64,000 nucleotides of DNA from Streptomyces sp. NBC_01304 (GCF_035975855.1 NZ_CP109055.1:1798001-1862000); one strand, 5' to 3'. Shown: positions 1-9,273, counted from the stretch's first letter. Numbers and translations: made by a program. The notes: generated from the letters alone by a model not told the origin.

Positions 1-94
1 GCATCAGTGGCCCGGGACCCATCCCGGAATACGCCGCCGCCACGCACCGTTGTGCGGGCGGTACGTCCGCAGGCCCCCACAGAGGTAGGTAAAC

Positions 95-520
95 GTGAGC
101 ACCCAGGAACTCACCAAGCAGAACTTCGACGAGATCGTGTCGGGGAACGAATTCGTCCTGATCGACTTCTGGGCGGAGTGGTGCGGTCCGTGCCGCCAGT
201 TCGGCCCGGTGTACGAGGGCGCCTCGGAGCGCCACCCGGACCTGGTCTTCGGGAAGGTCGACACGGAGGCGCAGCCGGAGCTGGCGCAGGCCTTCGGGAT
301 CCAGTCGATTCCGACGCTCGCGATCATCCGGGACAAGGTCGCGATCTTCGCGCAGCCCGGCGCGCTGCCCGAATCGGCCCTGGAGGACGTCATCGGGCAG
401 GCGCGCAAGGTGGACATGGAGCAGGTCCGCAGCGCGATCGCCGCCGAGCAGGCGAAGAAGGACGGTCAGGCGCCCGAGGGCGGTCAGGCGCCGTCCGGCA
501 ACGGCTCGGCGCAGGCCTGA
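95..520 (+). CDS. Thioredoxin family protein
   Basis: A 141-residue cytoplasmic thioredoxin-fold protein, expected to reduce disulfides in client proteins. The redox motif WCGPC is visible with cysteines at residues 30 and 33, and the cis-proline loop SIPT is near residue 73. The thioredoxin domain covers about residues 1-110. A low-complexity, Gly/Pro/Gln-rich tail of some 25 residues follows, longer than in classical 105-residue thioredoxins. The GTG start at 95 is preceded by AGAGGTAGG. There is no thioredoxin reductase beside it, so the electron donor is not shown by context. The next gene is convergent and ends only 10 nt away. Confidence 0.93.
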   Translation: MSTQELTKQNFDEIVSGNEFVLIDFWAEWCGPCRQFGPVYEGASERHPDLVFGKVDTEAQPELAQAFGIQSIPTLAIIRDKVAIFAQPGALPESALEDVIGQARKVDMEQVRSAIAAEQAKKDGQAPEGGQAPSGNGSAQA

Positions 521-530
521 GGGGGAACGG

Positions 531-1967
531 CTAGAACGGGTAGCCCGCCACGTCGCCGCGCACCGTCGTCCAGCGCAGTTCGGTGAAGGCGTCCAGGTTG
601 GCGTCGCCGCCGAAGCGCGCGCCGGTGCCGGTGGCGGCGACGCCGCCGAAGGGGGCCACGGCCTCGTCGTTGACCGTCTGGTCGTTGATGTGGGCGATGC
701 CCGTCGGGATGCGGTCGGCGAGGGCCAGGCCGCGTGCCGTGTCGCGGGTGACGATGCCGAGCGACAGGCCGTACGGGCTGGCGGCGGCGAGCGCGGCCGC
801 CTCGTCGAGGGTGGTGAAGGGGCGTACCGGGGCGACGGGCCCGAAGACCTCCTCCGCGTAGGCGGGGGTGTGGTCGTCGACGTCGGCGAGGACGGTGGGC
901 CGGTAGAAGAGCTCGCGGTGGCTGCCGCCCGCGACGAGCTTGGCGCCGCGCGCGGTGGAGGCCTCCACCAGGCCGTGCACCTTGGCGAGTTGGGCCGCGT
1001 CGATGAGCGGGCCGAGGTGGACCTGCTCGGTGTGCGGGTCGCCGACGGCGAGGGAGTCGGCCTTCGCGGCGAGGCGGGCGACGTACTCGTCGTAGAGCGA
1101 GGCGTGCACCAGGTGGCGGCCCGTGGTCATGCAGATCTGGCCCTGGTGGAAGAAGGAGCCCCAGGCGGCGGTGGAGATCACCGCGTCGAGGTCGGCGTCC
1201 TCCAGGACGATCAGGGCGGAGTTCCCGCCGAGTTCGAGGTGGGCGCGCTTGAGGTGGCGGCCCGCGGCCTCACCGACCTTGCGGCCGGCGCCGGTCGAGC
1301 CCGTGAAGGAGATCACCGGGACGAGCGGGTCGGCGACCAGTGCCTCCCCCACGTCGGCCCCGCCGGGCAGGACGTGCAGCAGCCCCTCGGGCAGTCCGGC
1401 CTCCGCGAACACCGCCGCGAGGAACAGCCCGCCGCAGACCGCGGTGCGCGGATCCGGCTTGAGCAGGGCCGCGTTGCCGAGGGCCAGGGCCGGGGCGACG
1501 GAACGTATCGCCAGAATCAGCGGCGCGTTGAACGGCGCGATCACCCCGACCACCCCCACCGGGACGCGGCGCGTGTACGAGAGCCGGGGCGCCTCGCTCG
1601 GCAGCACCTGCCCGGCCGGGCGGGAGGCGAGGGCGGCGGCCTCGTAGCACTCCTGGGCGGCGACGTGCAGTTCGAAGTCTGCCTTGCCGGAGATGGAGCC
1701 CGACTCGCGGATCAGCCAGGGCCGCAGTTCGTCGGCGTACTGGGTGAAGAGGTCGCCGGCTCTGCGCAGGACTCCCGCGCGGACGAAGTGCGGGGCGGCG
1801 GCCCAATCGGCCTGTGCGGCACGGGCGTTGGCGGCGGCGGGCGCGAGGTCGTCGGCCGAGGCGAGGGTGACCGTGGCCAGCGCGCTCCCGGTGGCGGGTT
1901 CGGTGACGGCGTACTCACCGCCCGAAAGACTGCGGGGCTGCCAGGTCTTCGGGTCGAGCAGGGGCAT
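531..1967 (-). CDS. NAD(P)-dependent aldehyde dehydrogenase (benzaldehyde dehydrogenase-like)
   Basis: A full-length 478-residue aldehyde dehydrogenase that oxidises an aldehyde to its acid with NAD(P). Catalytic residues are visible: Asn147 in APFNAPL, Glu245 in HLELGG and the nucleophile Cys279 in GQICMTT, plus the cofactor loop FTGSTGAG at residues 221-228. The overall sequence looks most like the benzaldehyde/vanillin dehydrogenase branch, so an aromatic aldehyde substrate is an inference. The thiolase gene on the same strand starts far upstream, with a 214-bp gap between, so this gene probably has its own promoter. That gap holds a dyad at 2016-2037 that may be an operator. Confidence 0.93.
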   Translation of the reverse strand: MPLLDPKTWQPRSLSGGEYAVTEPATGSALATVTLASADDLAPAAANARAAQADWAAAPHFVRAGVLRRAGDLFTQYADELRPWLIRESGSISGKADFELHVAAQECYEAAALASRPAGQVLPSEAPRLSYTRRVPVGVVGVIAPFNAPLILAIRSVAPALALGNAALLKPDPRTAVCGGLFLAAVFAEAGLPEGLLHVLPGGADVGEALVADPLVPVISFTGSTGAGRKVGEAAGRHLKRAHLELGGNSALIVLEDADLDAVISTAAWGSFFHQGQICMTTGRHLVHASLYDEYVARLAAKADSLAVGDPHTEQVHLGPLIDAAQLAKVHGLVEASTARGAKLVAGGSHRELFYRPTVLADVDDHTPAYAEEVFGPVAPVRPFTTLDEAAALAAASPYGLSLGIVTRDTARGLALADRIPTGIAHINDQTVNDEAVAPFGGVAATGTGARFGGDANLDAFTELRWTTVRGDVAGYPF

Positions 1968-2015
1968 GCCAGGTCTCCGATCGCTGAGGGTCAGCGCGCT
2001 GGTTGGGGGGCCGCG

Positions 2016-2037
2016 TGCACGTTTGGTTTAGCGTGCA
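2016..2037 (-). promoter_or_regulatory. Dyad in the aldehyde dehydrogenase promoter region
   Basis: Inverted repeat TGCACG / CGTGCA with a 10-nt AT-rich spacer, about 50-70 bp upstream of the aldehyde dehydrogenase start. The size suits a dimeric regulator. No regulator of the gene is adjacent, so the binding protein is unknown. Confidence 0.35.
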
Positions 2038-2181
2038 ACATCGTAGTGCGGCGGTACGGGAAATGAGTCGCCGCCGACAGTGCCGCTCGGGCCCAACTTC
2101 CCATGTTCGCCGGGGAGTTGCACCCGAGTCGTCCGCGGCGCCCGATCAGTGCCCGCTCAGCTCCCGCTCAGGTCTCGCCCC

Positions 2182-3378
2182 TCAGCGCTCCAGGACGAGC
2201 GCCAGCCCCTGCCCCACGCCGATGCACAGCGCCGCGAGCCCGGTGCCGGACCCCGCCGCCTTGAGCTGGTGGGCGACCGAGCCGGCCAGGCGGGCGCCGG
2301 ACGCGCCGAGCGGGTGGCCGATGGCGATGGCGCCGCCGCGCGGGTTGACCACGGCAGGGTCGAGGTCCGGCCACTCGGCGAGGCAGCCCAACGACTGTGC
2401 GGCGAACGCCTCGTTGAGCTCGAAGGTGGTGAGGTCGGCGAAGGTGCGGTCCGCCTTGGCGAGCGCGCGCCGGACCGCCTCGACCGGGCCGAGGCCGAAC
2501 AGGTGCGGCTCGATGCCGCTGACGGCGTTCGCCCGCACCCGGGCCAGGGGTTCGCGGCCGGTGGCGGCGAGGCCCTCCTCGTCGACGAGCAGCAGGGCCG
2601 CGGCGCCGTCGTTGAGCGGGGAGGCGTTGCCCGGCGTGACGGTGCCGCCGTCCTTGCGGAAGGAGGGCTTCAGCTTGGCCAGGGCGTCGAGGGACGTGCT
2701 GTCGCGGATGCACTCGTCGCGGGTGAGGTCGATGCCGTCGTACGTCACGACCTCGGCGTCGTAGTCGCCCGCGGCCCATGCCGCCGCGGCCTTCTGGTGG
2801 CTGGCCAGGGCGAACTCGTCCTGCTGCGCGCGCGTGATCTTGTGCTTGTCCGCGACGAGTTCGGCGCCCTCGCCGAGCGCCACCGTCCACTCGGCGGGCA
2901 TCAACGGGTTGGTCATGCGCCAGCCCAGCGTCGTCGAGTGCAGCTGCTGGTGGCCGGCCGGGAAGGCGCGTTCGGGCTTCTGCAGCACCCAGGGGGCGCG
3001 GGACATCGACTCGACGCCGCCCGCGATCGCGATCGAGGCGTCGCCGAGGGCGATGGCGCGGGCCGCCTGGATGACGGCCTCCAGACCCGAGCCGCAGAGG
3101 CGGTTGACGGTGACGCCCGGCACGGAGACGGGCAGGCCGGCGAGCAGGACGGCCATGCGGGCCACGTCCCGGTTGTCCTCGCCCGCGCCGTTCGCGTCGC
3201 CGAAGACGACGTCGTCGATGCGGGACGGGTCGAGGTCCGGGGTGCGTTCCACCAGGGCTCGGACGACGTGGGCGGCGAGGTCGTCGGGGCGTACGGAGGA
3301 GAGGGCTCCGCCGAACTTGCCGATCGGGGTGCGGACGGCGTCGACGATGTACACGTCGCGTGTGGCGGGGCTGGTCAT
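2182..3378 (-). CDS. Acetyl-CoA C-acyltransferase (thiolase)
   Basis: A 398-residue thiolase, the usual family length, catalysing thiolytic cleavage of 3-ketoacyl-CoA or the reverse condensation. The acylated nucleophile is Cys95 in NRLCGSG. The catalytic His354 is in GHPLGASGAR and the second cysteine, Cys385, is in CIGVGQG. Sequence and length fit the degradative FadA/PcaF-type branch. With the downstream aldehyde dehydrogenase on the same strand it could serve fatty acid or aromatic catabolism, but the 214-bp gap argues against a tight operon. The ATG start has no strong competitor upstream. Confidence 0.93.
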   Translation of the reverse strand: MTSPATRDVYIVDAVRTPIGKFGGALSSVRPDDLAAHVVRALVERTPDLDPSRIDDVVFGDANGAGEDNRDVARMAVLLAGLPVSVPGVTVNRLCGSGLEAVIQAARAIALGDASIAIAGGVESMSRAPWVLQKPERAFPAGHQQLHSTTLGWRMTNPLMPAEWTVALGEGAELVADKHKITRAQQDEFALASHQKAAAAWAAGDYDAEVVTYDGIDLTRDECIRDSTSLDALAKLKPSFRKDGGTVTPGNASPLNDGAAALLLVDEEGLAATGREPLARVRANAVSGIEPHLFGLGPVEAVRRALAKADRTFADLTTFELNEAFAAQSLGCLAEWPDLDPAVVNPRGGAIAIGHPLGASGARLAGSVAHQLKAAGSGTGLAALCIGVGQGLALVLER

Positions 3379-3420
3379 CTCTGCTCCTGGGCTTGCTGGG
3401 TCCCTGACCGGGCTGATCTT

Positions 3421-3490
3421 CTCCCCTCCCCGCCCCTTCCCGAAAGGCTGCCGCCAGCTTCAAAGATTGTCCTCAAACGCCGGACGGGCT
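3421..3490 (-). repeat. Dispersed intergenic repeat, copy 1
   Basis: About 70 bp that reappear in the opposite orientation at 35466-35537, with a few mismatches and a 1-nt indel. The shared core reads CCGTCCGGCGTTTGAGGAC, followed by a GC-rich GGGAAGGGGCGGGG stretch. It lies between the thiolase start and the end of the LacI gene. The core TCCGGCGTTTGAGGA also appears at about 10479-10493. Such sequences recur between genes in Streptomyces; a transcription-termination or structural role is inference. Confidence 0.7.
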
Positions 3491-3510
3491 GATTTATGCC
3501 GGCGGCAGCC

Positions 3511-4596
3511 TTATGTCGAGTCCCGCGGGACCGCCGTGGCCACCATCAGGTCGTGCACCTCCAGCGGCCCACCGGGGTCCCGCACGACCCGGTCCACCAG
3601 CTCCGCGAGCCGCTGCCCCGACGGAAGTTCCAGGTGGACCGTGCTCAGCCGGGGCCGCAGAAGGCGACCGAGCAGAAGGTCGTCCGCGCCGATCAGCGCG
3701 GTCTCCTCCGGGACGGAAACGCCCGCGTCCTGCAGCGCACGCATCAGCAGCATCGCGTACTCGTCGTTGTACGCGAACACCGCGTCCAGGCCCAGACCAC
3801 GCCACCGCCCGGCCAGCTCGGCCGCGGACTCCTCGGTGAGCTCGAGAGGCACCGGCACGACCTGCGCACCCGTGCCCTCGGCCGCCGCCCGCACACCCTC
3901 GAGGCGCGGCCCGGCGAAGATGTCCAGGCCCGCCTCCACCGGCACGACCACGCCGATCCGGCGCCGGCCCCGCTCGATCAGGTGCCGGCCCGCGCACTGC
4001 CCGACCTCGCGCTGGTCCATGAGCAGGGTGTGGGCGCCCTCGACGCGCTCGGGCCCGAGGGTCAGCACGGCCTTGGCCCCGGCACGCTTCAGGACGCCGA
4101 CGCCGCGCGGGCCCAGGGAGCCCGCGCCCGGGATGAGGACGGCGACCGGGCGGAGTTCGGCCCAGGCGCGGGCGGCCTCGTCGCCGCTCATGCCGACGCT
4201 GCCGTACTGCACCACCGTGTAGTCGAGGCGGCGCAGCGCCCACTGCAGCTCGTTGAAGAAGTGGCTGTAGAGCGGGCCGACCGGGATCTGCGCGGTCGGC
4301 ATGAGCACCATCCGGCTGTGCCCGGCGCGCAGGCTGCGGGCCGCGGCGTGCGGCACATAGCCGAGCTCCTCGGCGGCCTCGCGCACCCGGCGCCGGGTGG
4401 GCTCGCTGATGCGTACGGCGGTGGTGTTGTTGAGGACGTACGAGACCGTCGCACGCGAGACCCCCGCGGCGCGCGCCACGTCGGCGCTCGTGGGCACCGG
4501 CCGGTGCGCCGACGGCCGGGCCGGCCCCGACGGGGTGGCCCCGTGCTCCGGTGGGTCTGCGATCTGCTTCGTGGTCTGCTTCGGTATGTGCGCCAT
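3511..4596 (-). CDS. LacI family transcriptional regulator
   Basis: A 361-residue LacI/GalR-type regulator. The helix-turn-helix is near residues 35-60 (TSADVARAAGVSRATVSYVL, then a hinge helix ending in PHAAARSLRAG). A periplasmic-binding-protein-like effector domain fills the rest. The N-terminus before the helix-turn-helix is unusually long (about 34 residues, Pro-rich). The start was set at ATG 4596; an in-frame ATG at 4608 directly abuts GGAAAG and is less likely. The gene is divergent from the amidase, and a dyad at 4681-4695 lies in the shared promoter region, so it may control the amidase and itself. Confidence 0.9.
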   Translation of the reverse strand: MAHIPKQTTKQIADPPEHGATPSGPARPSAHRPVPTSADVARAAGVSRATVSYVLNNTTAVRISEPTRRRVREAAEELGYVPHAAARSLRAGHSRMVLMPTAQIPVGPLYSHFFNELQWALRRLDYTVVQYGSVGMSGDEAARAWAELRPVAVLIPGAGSLGPRGVGVLKRAGAKAVLTLGPERVEGAHTLLMDQREVGQCAGRHLIERGRRRIGVVVPVEAGLDIFAGPRLEGVRAAAEGTGAQVVPVPLELTEESAAELAGRWRGLGLDAVFAYNDEYAMLLMRALQDAGVSVPEETALIGADDLLLGRLLRPRLSTVHLELPSGQRLAELVDRVVRDPGGPLEVHDLMVATAVPRDST

Positions 4597-4680
4597 GACG
4601 TGCCGCATCTTTCCAGACGGCACCGACAGCGCGCCCGGCAGGACCTGGCCGGCCGGGAACTCCCTTGCGACCGTGCCGAA

Positions 4681-4695
4681 TTGTGCGTACCACAA
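4681..4695. promoter_or_regulatory. Candidate operator between the LacI regulator and the amidase
   Basis: TTGTG-CGTAC-CACAA is a perfect 5-bp inverted repeat with a 5-nt centre, lying between the divergent LacI gene and the amidase gene. Position and symmetry suit a LacI-family dimer; the assignment is inference. Confidence 0.4.
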
Positions 4696-4756
4696 GGCGC
4701 TACTGACAGGTAACGTGCGGACGTACCGGCAGACCCCCGCCCGAGAGGTGTCCCGT

Positions 4757-6160
4757 ATGAGCCCCGACCGTGCCGCAGGACTGGCGCAGACCGCCAGGTC
4801 CCTCGCCGACGGTGAGACCTCGTCCCGTGCGCAGGTGGAGCAGGCGCTCGCCCGGATCGAGGCCTCGCAGGACTCGTTGAACGCGTTCCGGCTGGTGCGG
4901 GCCGAGGCCGCGCTCGCCGAGGCGGAGGACGCCGACAAGCGTCTCGCCGCCGGCGAGCGGCTGCCGCTGCTCGGGGTGCCGATCGCCGTCAAGGACGACA
5001 TGGATGTGGCGGGCGAGCCGACGGCGTTCGGCTGCCGCGGGGACTTCCCGCGCAAGACCGAGGACGCCGAGGCGGTACGCAGGCTGCGCGCGGCCGGCGC
5101 CGTCGTCGTGGGCAAGACCAACAGCTGTGAACTGGGGCAGTGGCCCTTCACCGAGGGCCCGGCCTTCGGTGACACCCGCAACCCGTGGAACACCCGGCAC
5201 ACGCCCGGGGGTTCGTCGGGCGGTTCGGCGGCGGCCGTCGCGGCGGGCCTGGTGTCCGCGGCGCTCGGCTCGGACGGCGCGGGCTCGGTGCGGATCCCCG
5301 CCGCCTGGACACATCTGGTCGGCATCAAGCCGCAGCGCGGCCGCATCTCGTCGATGCCGGATCCGGAAGCCTTCAAGGGCATCACCGTGAACGGGCCCCT
5401 CGCGAGGACGGTCGAGGACGCGGCGCTGCTGCTCGACGCGGCCAGCGGCAGCCACCCCGGCGATCTGCACAAGCCGCCGCCGGTCGAGCTGGCGGCGGCG
5501 GCCCGGCGCGAGCCCGGGCGGCTGCGGATCGCGGTGTCGTTGAAGATGCCGTTCACCGCCACCCCGAAGCGGCTCACCCCGGTGGTCCGGGCGGCCGTCC
5601 TGCAGCTCGCGGACAAGCTGGCCGCGCTCGGCCACCACGTCGAGGAGGCCGACCCGCACTACGGGCCGATCGGGCTGACCTTCGTGCCGCGGGGCACGGC
5701 GGGCATCGCCGAGTGGGTCGACCGGGTGCCCGACCCCGCACTGCTCGACCCCCGCACCCGGGAGGCGGCCCGGCTCGGGCGGCTGCTCGGCGGGGCGCCG
5801 CTGCGGCTCGCCCGGCGCGCGGAGGCGCGGCTGCACCGGCGAGTGGGCGCGATCTTCCACTCGTACGACGTGGTGCTCGCCCCGACGACGGCCACGCCGC
5901 CCCCGCGGATCGGCACCATCGCCAAGATGAACGGCTGGCGCACCGACCGGGCGATGATCGCGGCCTGCCCGTACGCCTGGACGTGGAACGTGCTGGGCTG
6001 GCCGGGCGTGAACGTACCGGCGGGGTTCGCCCCGGGTGAACTGCCGCTGGGCGCCCAGCTGTTGGGCCCGGCCAACAGCGAACCGCTGCTCGTGTCGCTG
6101 GCCGCGCAGCTGGAGGCGGAGCTGAAGTGGTACGAGAGGCGGCCGGCGCAAGCCACGTAG
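4757..6160 (+). CDS. Amidase (amidase signature family)
   Basis: A 467-residue amidase-signature hydrolase cleaving a C-N amide bond; the substrate is unknown. The Ser-cisSer-Lys triad is visible: the lysine in AVKDDMDVAG, and the serine-rich block PGGSSGGSAAAVAAG with the downstream nucleophile in GSDGAGSVRIPAA. The start ATG 4757 was chosen because GAGAGGTG sits 6 nt upstream; longer reading would run through the divergent promoter. GatA of the tRNA amidotransferase is unlikely because gatC and gatB are absent and an intact GatA belongs elsewhere. A divergent LacI-type regulator suggests substrate-inducible catabolism. Confidence 0.9.
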   Translation: MSPDRAAGLAQTARSLADGETSSRAQVEQALARIEASQDSLNAFRLVRAEAALAEAEDADKRLAAGERLPLLGVPIAVKDDMDVAGEPTAFGCRGDFPRKTEDAEAVRRLRAAGAVVVGKTNSCELGQWPFTEGPAFGDTRNPWNTRHTPGGSSGGSAAAVAAGLVSAALGSDGAGSVRIPAAWTHLVGIKPQRGRISSMPDPEAFKGITVNGPLARTVEDAALLLDAASGSHPGDLHKPPPVELAAAARREPGRLRIAVSLKMPFTATPKRLTPVVRAAVLQLADKLAALGHHVEEADPHYGPIGLTFVPRGTAGIAEWVDRVPDPALLDPRTREAARLGRLLGGAPLRLARRAEARLHRRVGAIFHSYDVVLAPTTATPPPRIGTIAKMNGWRTDRAMIAACPYAWTWNVLGWPGVNVPAGFAPGELPLGAQLLGPANSEPLLVSLAAQLEAELKWYERRPAQAT

Positions 6161-6176
6161 GAGTCGACCGCACGCC

Positions 6177-6401
6177 TCAACCGTCGTAAGCGGCCGTCAC
6201 ATACACGGTGCGCGGCGCCAGATACTCCACGATCATCACCACCGTGCCGGTGTCGATGCGGTCCTTCGCCGACGCCGGATAGGCGAGGAAGGCCTCGGCG
6301 CCGCCCCGGACGCGGACCATCACCTCGCCGACGAGGCCCGGCCCGACCGTGCCTGTCACCCGGCCCATCAGGCCCACCATCGACGCGTCGTCCACGCTCA
6401 C
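6177..6401 (-). CDS. Short NfeD-like (OB-fold) protein
   Basis: A 74-residue soluble protein that resembles the C-terminal OB-fold domain of NfeD proteins (a VGREG-like start replaced by MGRVTGTVGPG, then GEVMVRVRGG and a hydrophobic VVMIVEYLAPRTVYV end). NfeD proteins pair with flotillin-like SPFH proteins, and one is encoded divergently next door, which supports the call. It lacks the membrane segments of full NfeD. The start could be GTG 6401 or GTG 6395; TACAGT at 6402-6407 lies 6 nt before 6395, as in leaderless genes. Confidence 0.7.
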   Translation of the reverse strand: MSVDDASMVGLMGRVTGTVGPGLVGEVMVRVRGGAEAFLAYPASAKDRIDTGTVVMIVEYLAPRTVYVTAAYDG

Positions 6402-6530
6402 ACTGTACGGCGCCCGCCGCGGCGGTGACCCGGTGAGCGCGGGCCGCCGTCAACGCGCGTCAAGAATGCGCTAATTGGGCGTCAGGGGATTCACCGGGAC
6501 GCAAGCCAGGAGGACACTCCCCTTCATTCG

Positions 6531-8036
6531 GTGCCGAGCGGTGGCATCGGGCCAAAGGGGGAGAAGGCCGTGGTCTTCGGAGTAGTCGCGGGAGTCGCGC
6601 TGGGCGCACTCCTGGTTCTGATCGTTCTGTTCAAACTGATGTGGCGGGTCGCGGAACCCAATGAGGCCCTGATCATCTCGGGGTCCAAGCACCGCACCGA
6701 GGGTCTCGGTGAGGGCATGGGATTCCGTATCGTCACCGGGCGCGGCACCCTGGTCATCCCCGGGGTGCAGGCCGTGCGGAAGCTGTCGCTCGATCTCAAC
6801 GAGACCGATCTGTCGGTCGAGTGCGTCACGCACCAGGGCATTCCGCTGAAGATCCGGGGCGTGGTCATCTTCAAGGTCGGCGACGACTTCGTGTCGATCG
6901 CCAACGCGGGGCGCCGCTTCCTCGACCAGCAGAAGCTGATGGCCGAGCGGGTGCACAACGTGTTCGCGGGTCATCTGCGGTCCATCGTGGGCGGGTTGAC
7001 GGTCGAGGACATGATTCGCGACCGGGACAAGCTCACCGGGCAGACGCGCTCCGCGTGCGGCACCGAGATGGAGAAGCTCGGGCTGATCGTGGACTCGCTG
7101 CAGATCCATGAGATCGACGACCCGACCGGGTACATCAAGAACCTCGCCATGCCGCACGCCGCGGCCGTCCACCGCGACGCCCGGATCGCGCAGGCCGAGG
7201 CCAACCGCCTCGCCACCGAGGCCGAACAGGCCGCCGCCGCCCGGATGTCGGAGGCCACCCGGGACAGCGAGATCCTCCAGGCCGGCTATCAGGCGGAGCG
7301 CGACAAGGCCGCCGCCAGTTCCCGGCAGGCGGGCCCGCTCGCCGACGCGGCGGCCCGCCAGGAGGTCGTCGTCCAGGAGACCCGCGTCGCCGAACTCGAG
7401 TCGCACCGCCGCGAGCAGCAGCTCCAGGCCGACGTGCGCAAACCCGCCGACGCGGCGGCTTACGAGACCCGTACCCGCGCCGACGCCGACCGCGACGCCC
7501 GGGTCTCGGCCGCCCAGGCGAAGGCCAAGGAGACCGAACTGGCCAGCGCCGCCTCCGCCACCGCGACCCGGCTGACGGGTGAGGCCGAGGCGGCGGCCAC
7601 CGAGGCGCGCGGGCTCGCCGCGGCCGCCGCGGTGAAGGCGAACGGTCTCGCCGAGGCGGACGCCATCAAGGCCCGGGCCCAGGCCCTCACCGAGAACCAG
7701 GAAGCGGTCATCGCCCAGCAACTCGCCGAGAAGTGGCCGGAGATCGTGGCTGCCGGGGCGGGCGCCTTCGACAGCATCGACCACATGGTGCTGCTCAATG
7801 GCGCGGACGGGATGTCGGACCTGTTCACCAAGGCGCTGACGATGGGCGGCACGGGGCTCGGGCTCGCCCGGCAGTTGCTCGGTGCCATGAACGGGCAGCC
7901 GGACGGCCAGTCCCCGAACGGCACCAAGGCGGTCGGTCTGCCCGCGCAGCAGGCGCCGGCTCCGCCCAGGTCGGAGCGCATCGCCGTCGGTGGCGACGAC
8001 GAGGTCAAGCCGGACGAGACCATCAAGCCCGGCTGA
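6531..8036 (+). CDS. Flotillin-like SPFH domain membrane protein
   Basis: A 501-residue flotillin-like scaffold protein of membrane microdomains. One N-terminal transmembrane segment (about residues 14-38, VVFGVVAGVALGALLVLIVLF) is followed by an SPFH/band 7 domain to about residue 210. Then comes a long Ala/Glu/Lys-rich coiled coil with repeated EAE/EAD patterns to about residue 410, and a Gly/Pro-rich tail. This order matches YqiK/FloT-type flotillins. GTG 6531 has AGGAGG 17 nt away, which is far; GTG 6570 has a nearer GGGGGAGAAGG and is a fair alternative. The divergent NfeD-like gene is the expected functional partner. Confidence 0.9.
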   Translation: MPSGGIGPKGEKAVVFGVVAGVALGALLVLIVLFKLMWRVAEPNEALIISGSKHRTEGLGEGMGFRIVTGRGTLVIPGVQAVRKLSLDLNETDLSVECVTHQGIPLKIRGVVIFKVGDDFVSIANAGRRFLDQQKLMAERVHNVFAGHLRSIVGGLTVEDMIRDRDKLTGQTRSACGTEMEKLGLIVDSLQIHEIDDPTGYIKNLAMPHAAAVHRDARIAQAEANRLATEAEQAAAARMSEATRDSEILQAGYQAERDKAAASSRQAGPLADAAARQEVVVQETRVAELESHRREQQLQADVRKPADAAAYETRTRADADRDARVSAAQAKAKETELASAASATATRLTGEAEAAATEARGLAAAAAVKANGLAEADAIKARAQALTENQEAVIAQQLAEKWPEIVAAGAGAFDSIDHMVLLNGADGMSDLFTKALTMGGTGLGLARQLLGAMNGQPDGQSPNGTKAVGLPAQQAPAPPRSERIAVGGDDEVKPDETIKPG

Positions 8037-8084
8037 CGCGACGGCGGGCGCGCACCCTTGGCTCAGCCCCGGCTCGGCCCTGGC

Positions 8085-9185
8085 TCACCCTTGGGCGAGC
8101 GTCCGCCACAGCTGCGGGTCCTCGAAGTTGAGGGCCCACAGCGCGGTGTTGGCCACGCCGTACTTGCGCAGGACCGGCAGGTGCGCGGCCGTTCCGCGGG
8201 CGTCCTGGTACCAGACGGTGCGGCGCACCTTGCCCTCCTTGTACGTGAAGTGCGGCGTGCGCGAGACGGGATCGAGGCTGTAGGGCGCCTTGACCTTGCG
8301 GCGCAGGGCCTCGGCCTCCTGCGACGTCACGTGCCGGGCACGGCCCTTGGCGCCGACGGCCCAGTCCCAGCCGTACGCGGGCAGCGCGAGCTCGATCTTG
8401 CGCCTGGGCACGAGCTGCGTGGCGTTGGCGAGGATCTCCTCGTACCAGGCCGGGCTGGACAGCGGTCCGGGCGAGCCCATGGACCAGTGCAGGTTGTACG
8501 CCATGATGCGCAGCCGGTCGGCGGCCGCGCCGATGCGCCGGTAGTCCCACATCCGGCCGTTGCCCTTGGTCTGCGGCGTGACGGTGATGACGCAGGTCCG
8601 GCGCTCGGTGTGCAGGGCCCGGCACAGCTCCTCGACGAAGGTGGCGTATCCGGCGCGCAGTCGGCGCAGCGTGGCGGCGTCGAACGTACCGACGGACTCG
8701 AAGATGGATTCGTAGTCGATGTCGATGCCGTCGTAGGCGTGGCTGCGGGCGAGGGCGGTGAGGGCCCTGATGTGTTCGGCCCGGCGGGCGGGCGTGGTGA
8801 CGAGGGAGGCGAGGACTCCGGGCTTCATCGGGTCCGTCACCGTCGGCACGACCTTGATGCCCGCGCGGTGCAGCCCGTCGATGACGCGCCTCTCGCCCGC
8901 GCCCTTGTGCCCGGAGATGCGGGTCCCGGTCTTCGCCTGGTACCAGAAGGGGCTGACGGTGTGCAGCTGGTCCTTGTGGCGCAGTGCGGCGCGGTACGCG
9001 CCTTCCTGGTCCCAGTACGGGAGCCAGGCGGAGACCGTGCGCGGGGCGGGGGCCGCGAGAGGCGCGGGCGGCTCCTGTTGACGGTCCGTACGGTCGACCG
9101 CGCGTGCGGCGGGCAGCGCGGTGAGGGTCAGGCCCGCGGTGGCGAGGACCGCCAGGGCGCGCAGGGTGTTGCGGAGGGTCGCCAT
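8085..9185 (-). CDS. Secreted glycoside hydrolase family 18 protein
   Basis: A 366-residue exported GH18 protein. A signal peptide covers residues 1 to about 29 (ALAVLATAGLTLTALPAARA). The catalytic GH18 signature YDGIDIDYE is present with the acid glutamate at its end, and the barrel motifs MAYNLHW and ALWALNFE follow. The layout, with AWLPYWDQ near the start, resembles YaaH/SleL-like spore or cell-wall hydrolases more than large chitinases, and no carbohydrate-binding module is present. Possible substrates are peptidoglycan glycan strands or chitin. It converges with the flotillin gene. Confidence 0.88.
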   Translation of the reverse strand: MATLRNTLRALAVLATAGLTLTALPAARAVDRTDRQQEPPAPLAAPAPRTVSAWLPYWDQEGAYRAALRHKDQLHTVSPFWYQAKTGTRISGHKGAGERRVIDGLHRAGIKVVPTVTDPMKPGVLASLVTTPARRAEHIRALTALARSHAYDGIDIDYESIFESVGTFDAATLRRLRAGYATFVEELCRALHTERRTCVITVTPQTKGNGRMWDYRRIGAAADRLRIMAYNLHWSMGSPGPLSSPAWYEEILANATQLVPRRKIELALPAYGWDWAVGAKGRARHVTSQEAEALRRKVKAPYSLDPVSRTPHFTYKEGKVRRTVWYQDARGTAAHLPVLRKYGVANTALWALNFEDPQLWRTLAQG

Positions 9186-9273
9186 GGACCGAGCCTGGGG
9201 TCCGCGCGGCAGCCCCGCGCTGTGGGCTGCTCCAGACAGACCCCGGCCCGACCGTCCGAGTGCCGCGCCGGCG

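Noticed and set aside
8037..8084. Short GGCTC-type direct repeats between flotillin and GH18 genes
   Set aside because: Low-complexity GC-rich sequence without symmetry or consistent period.
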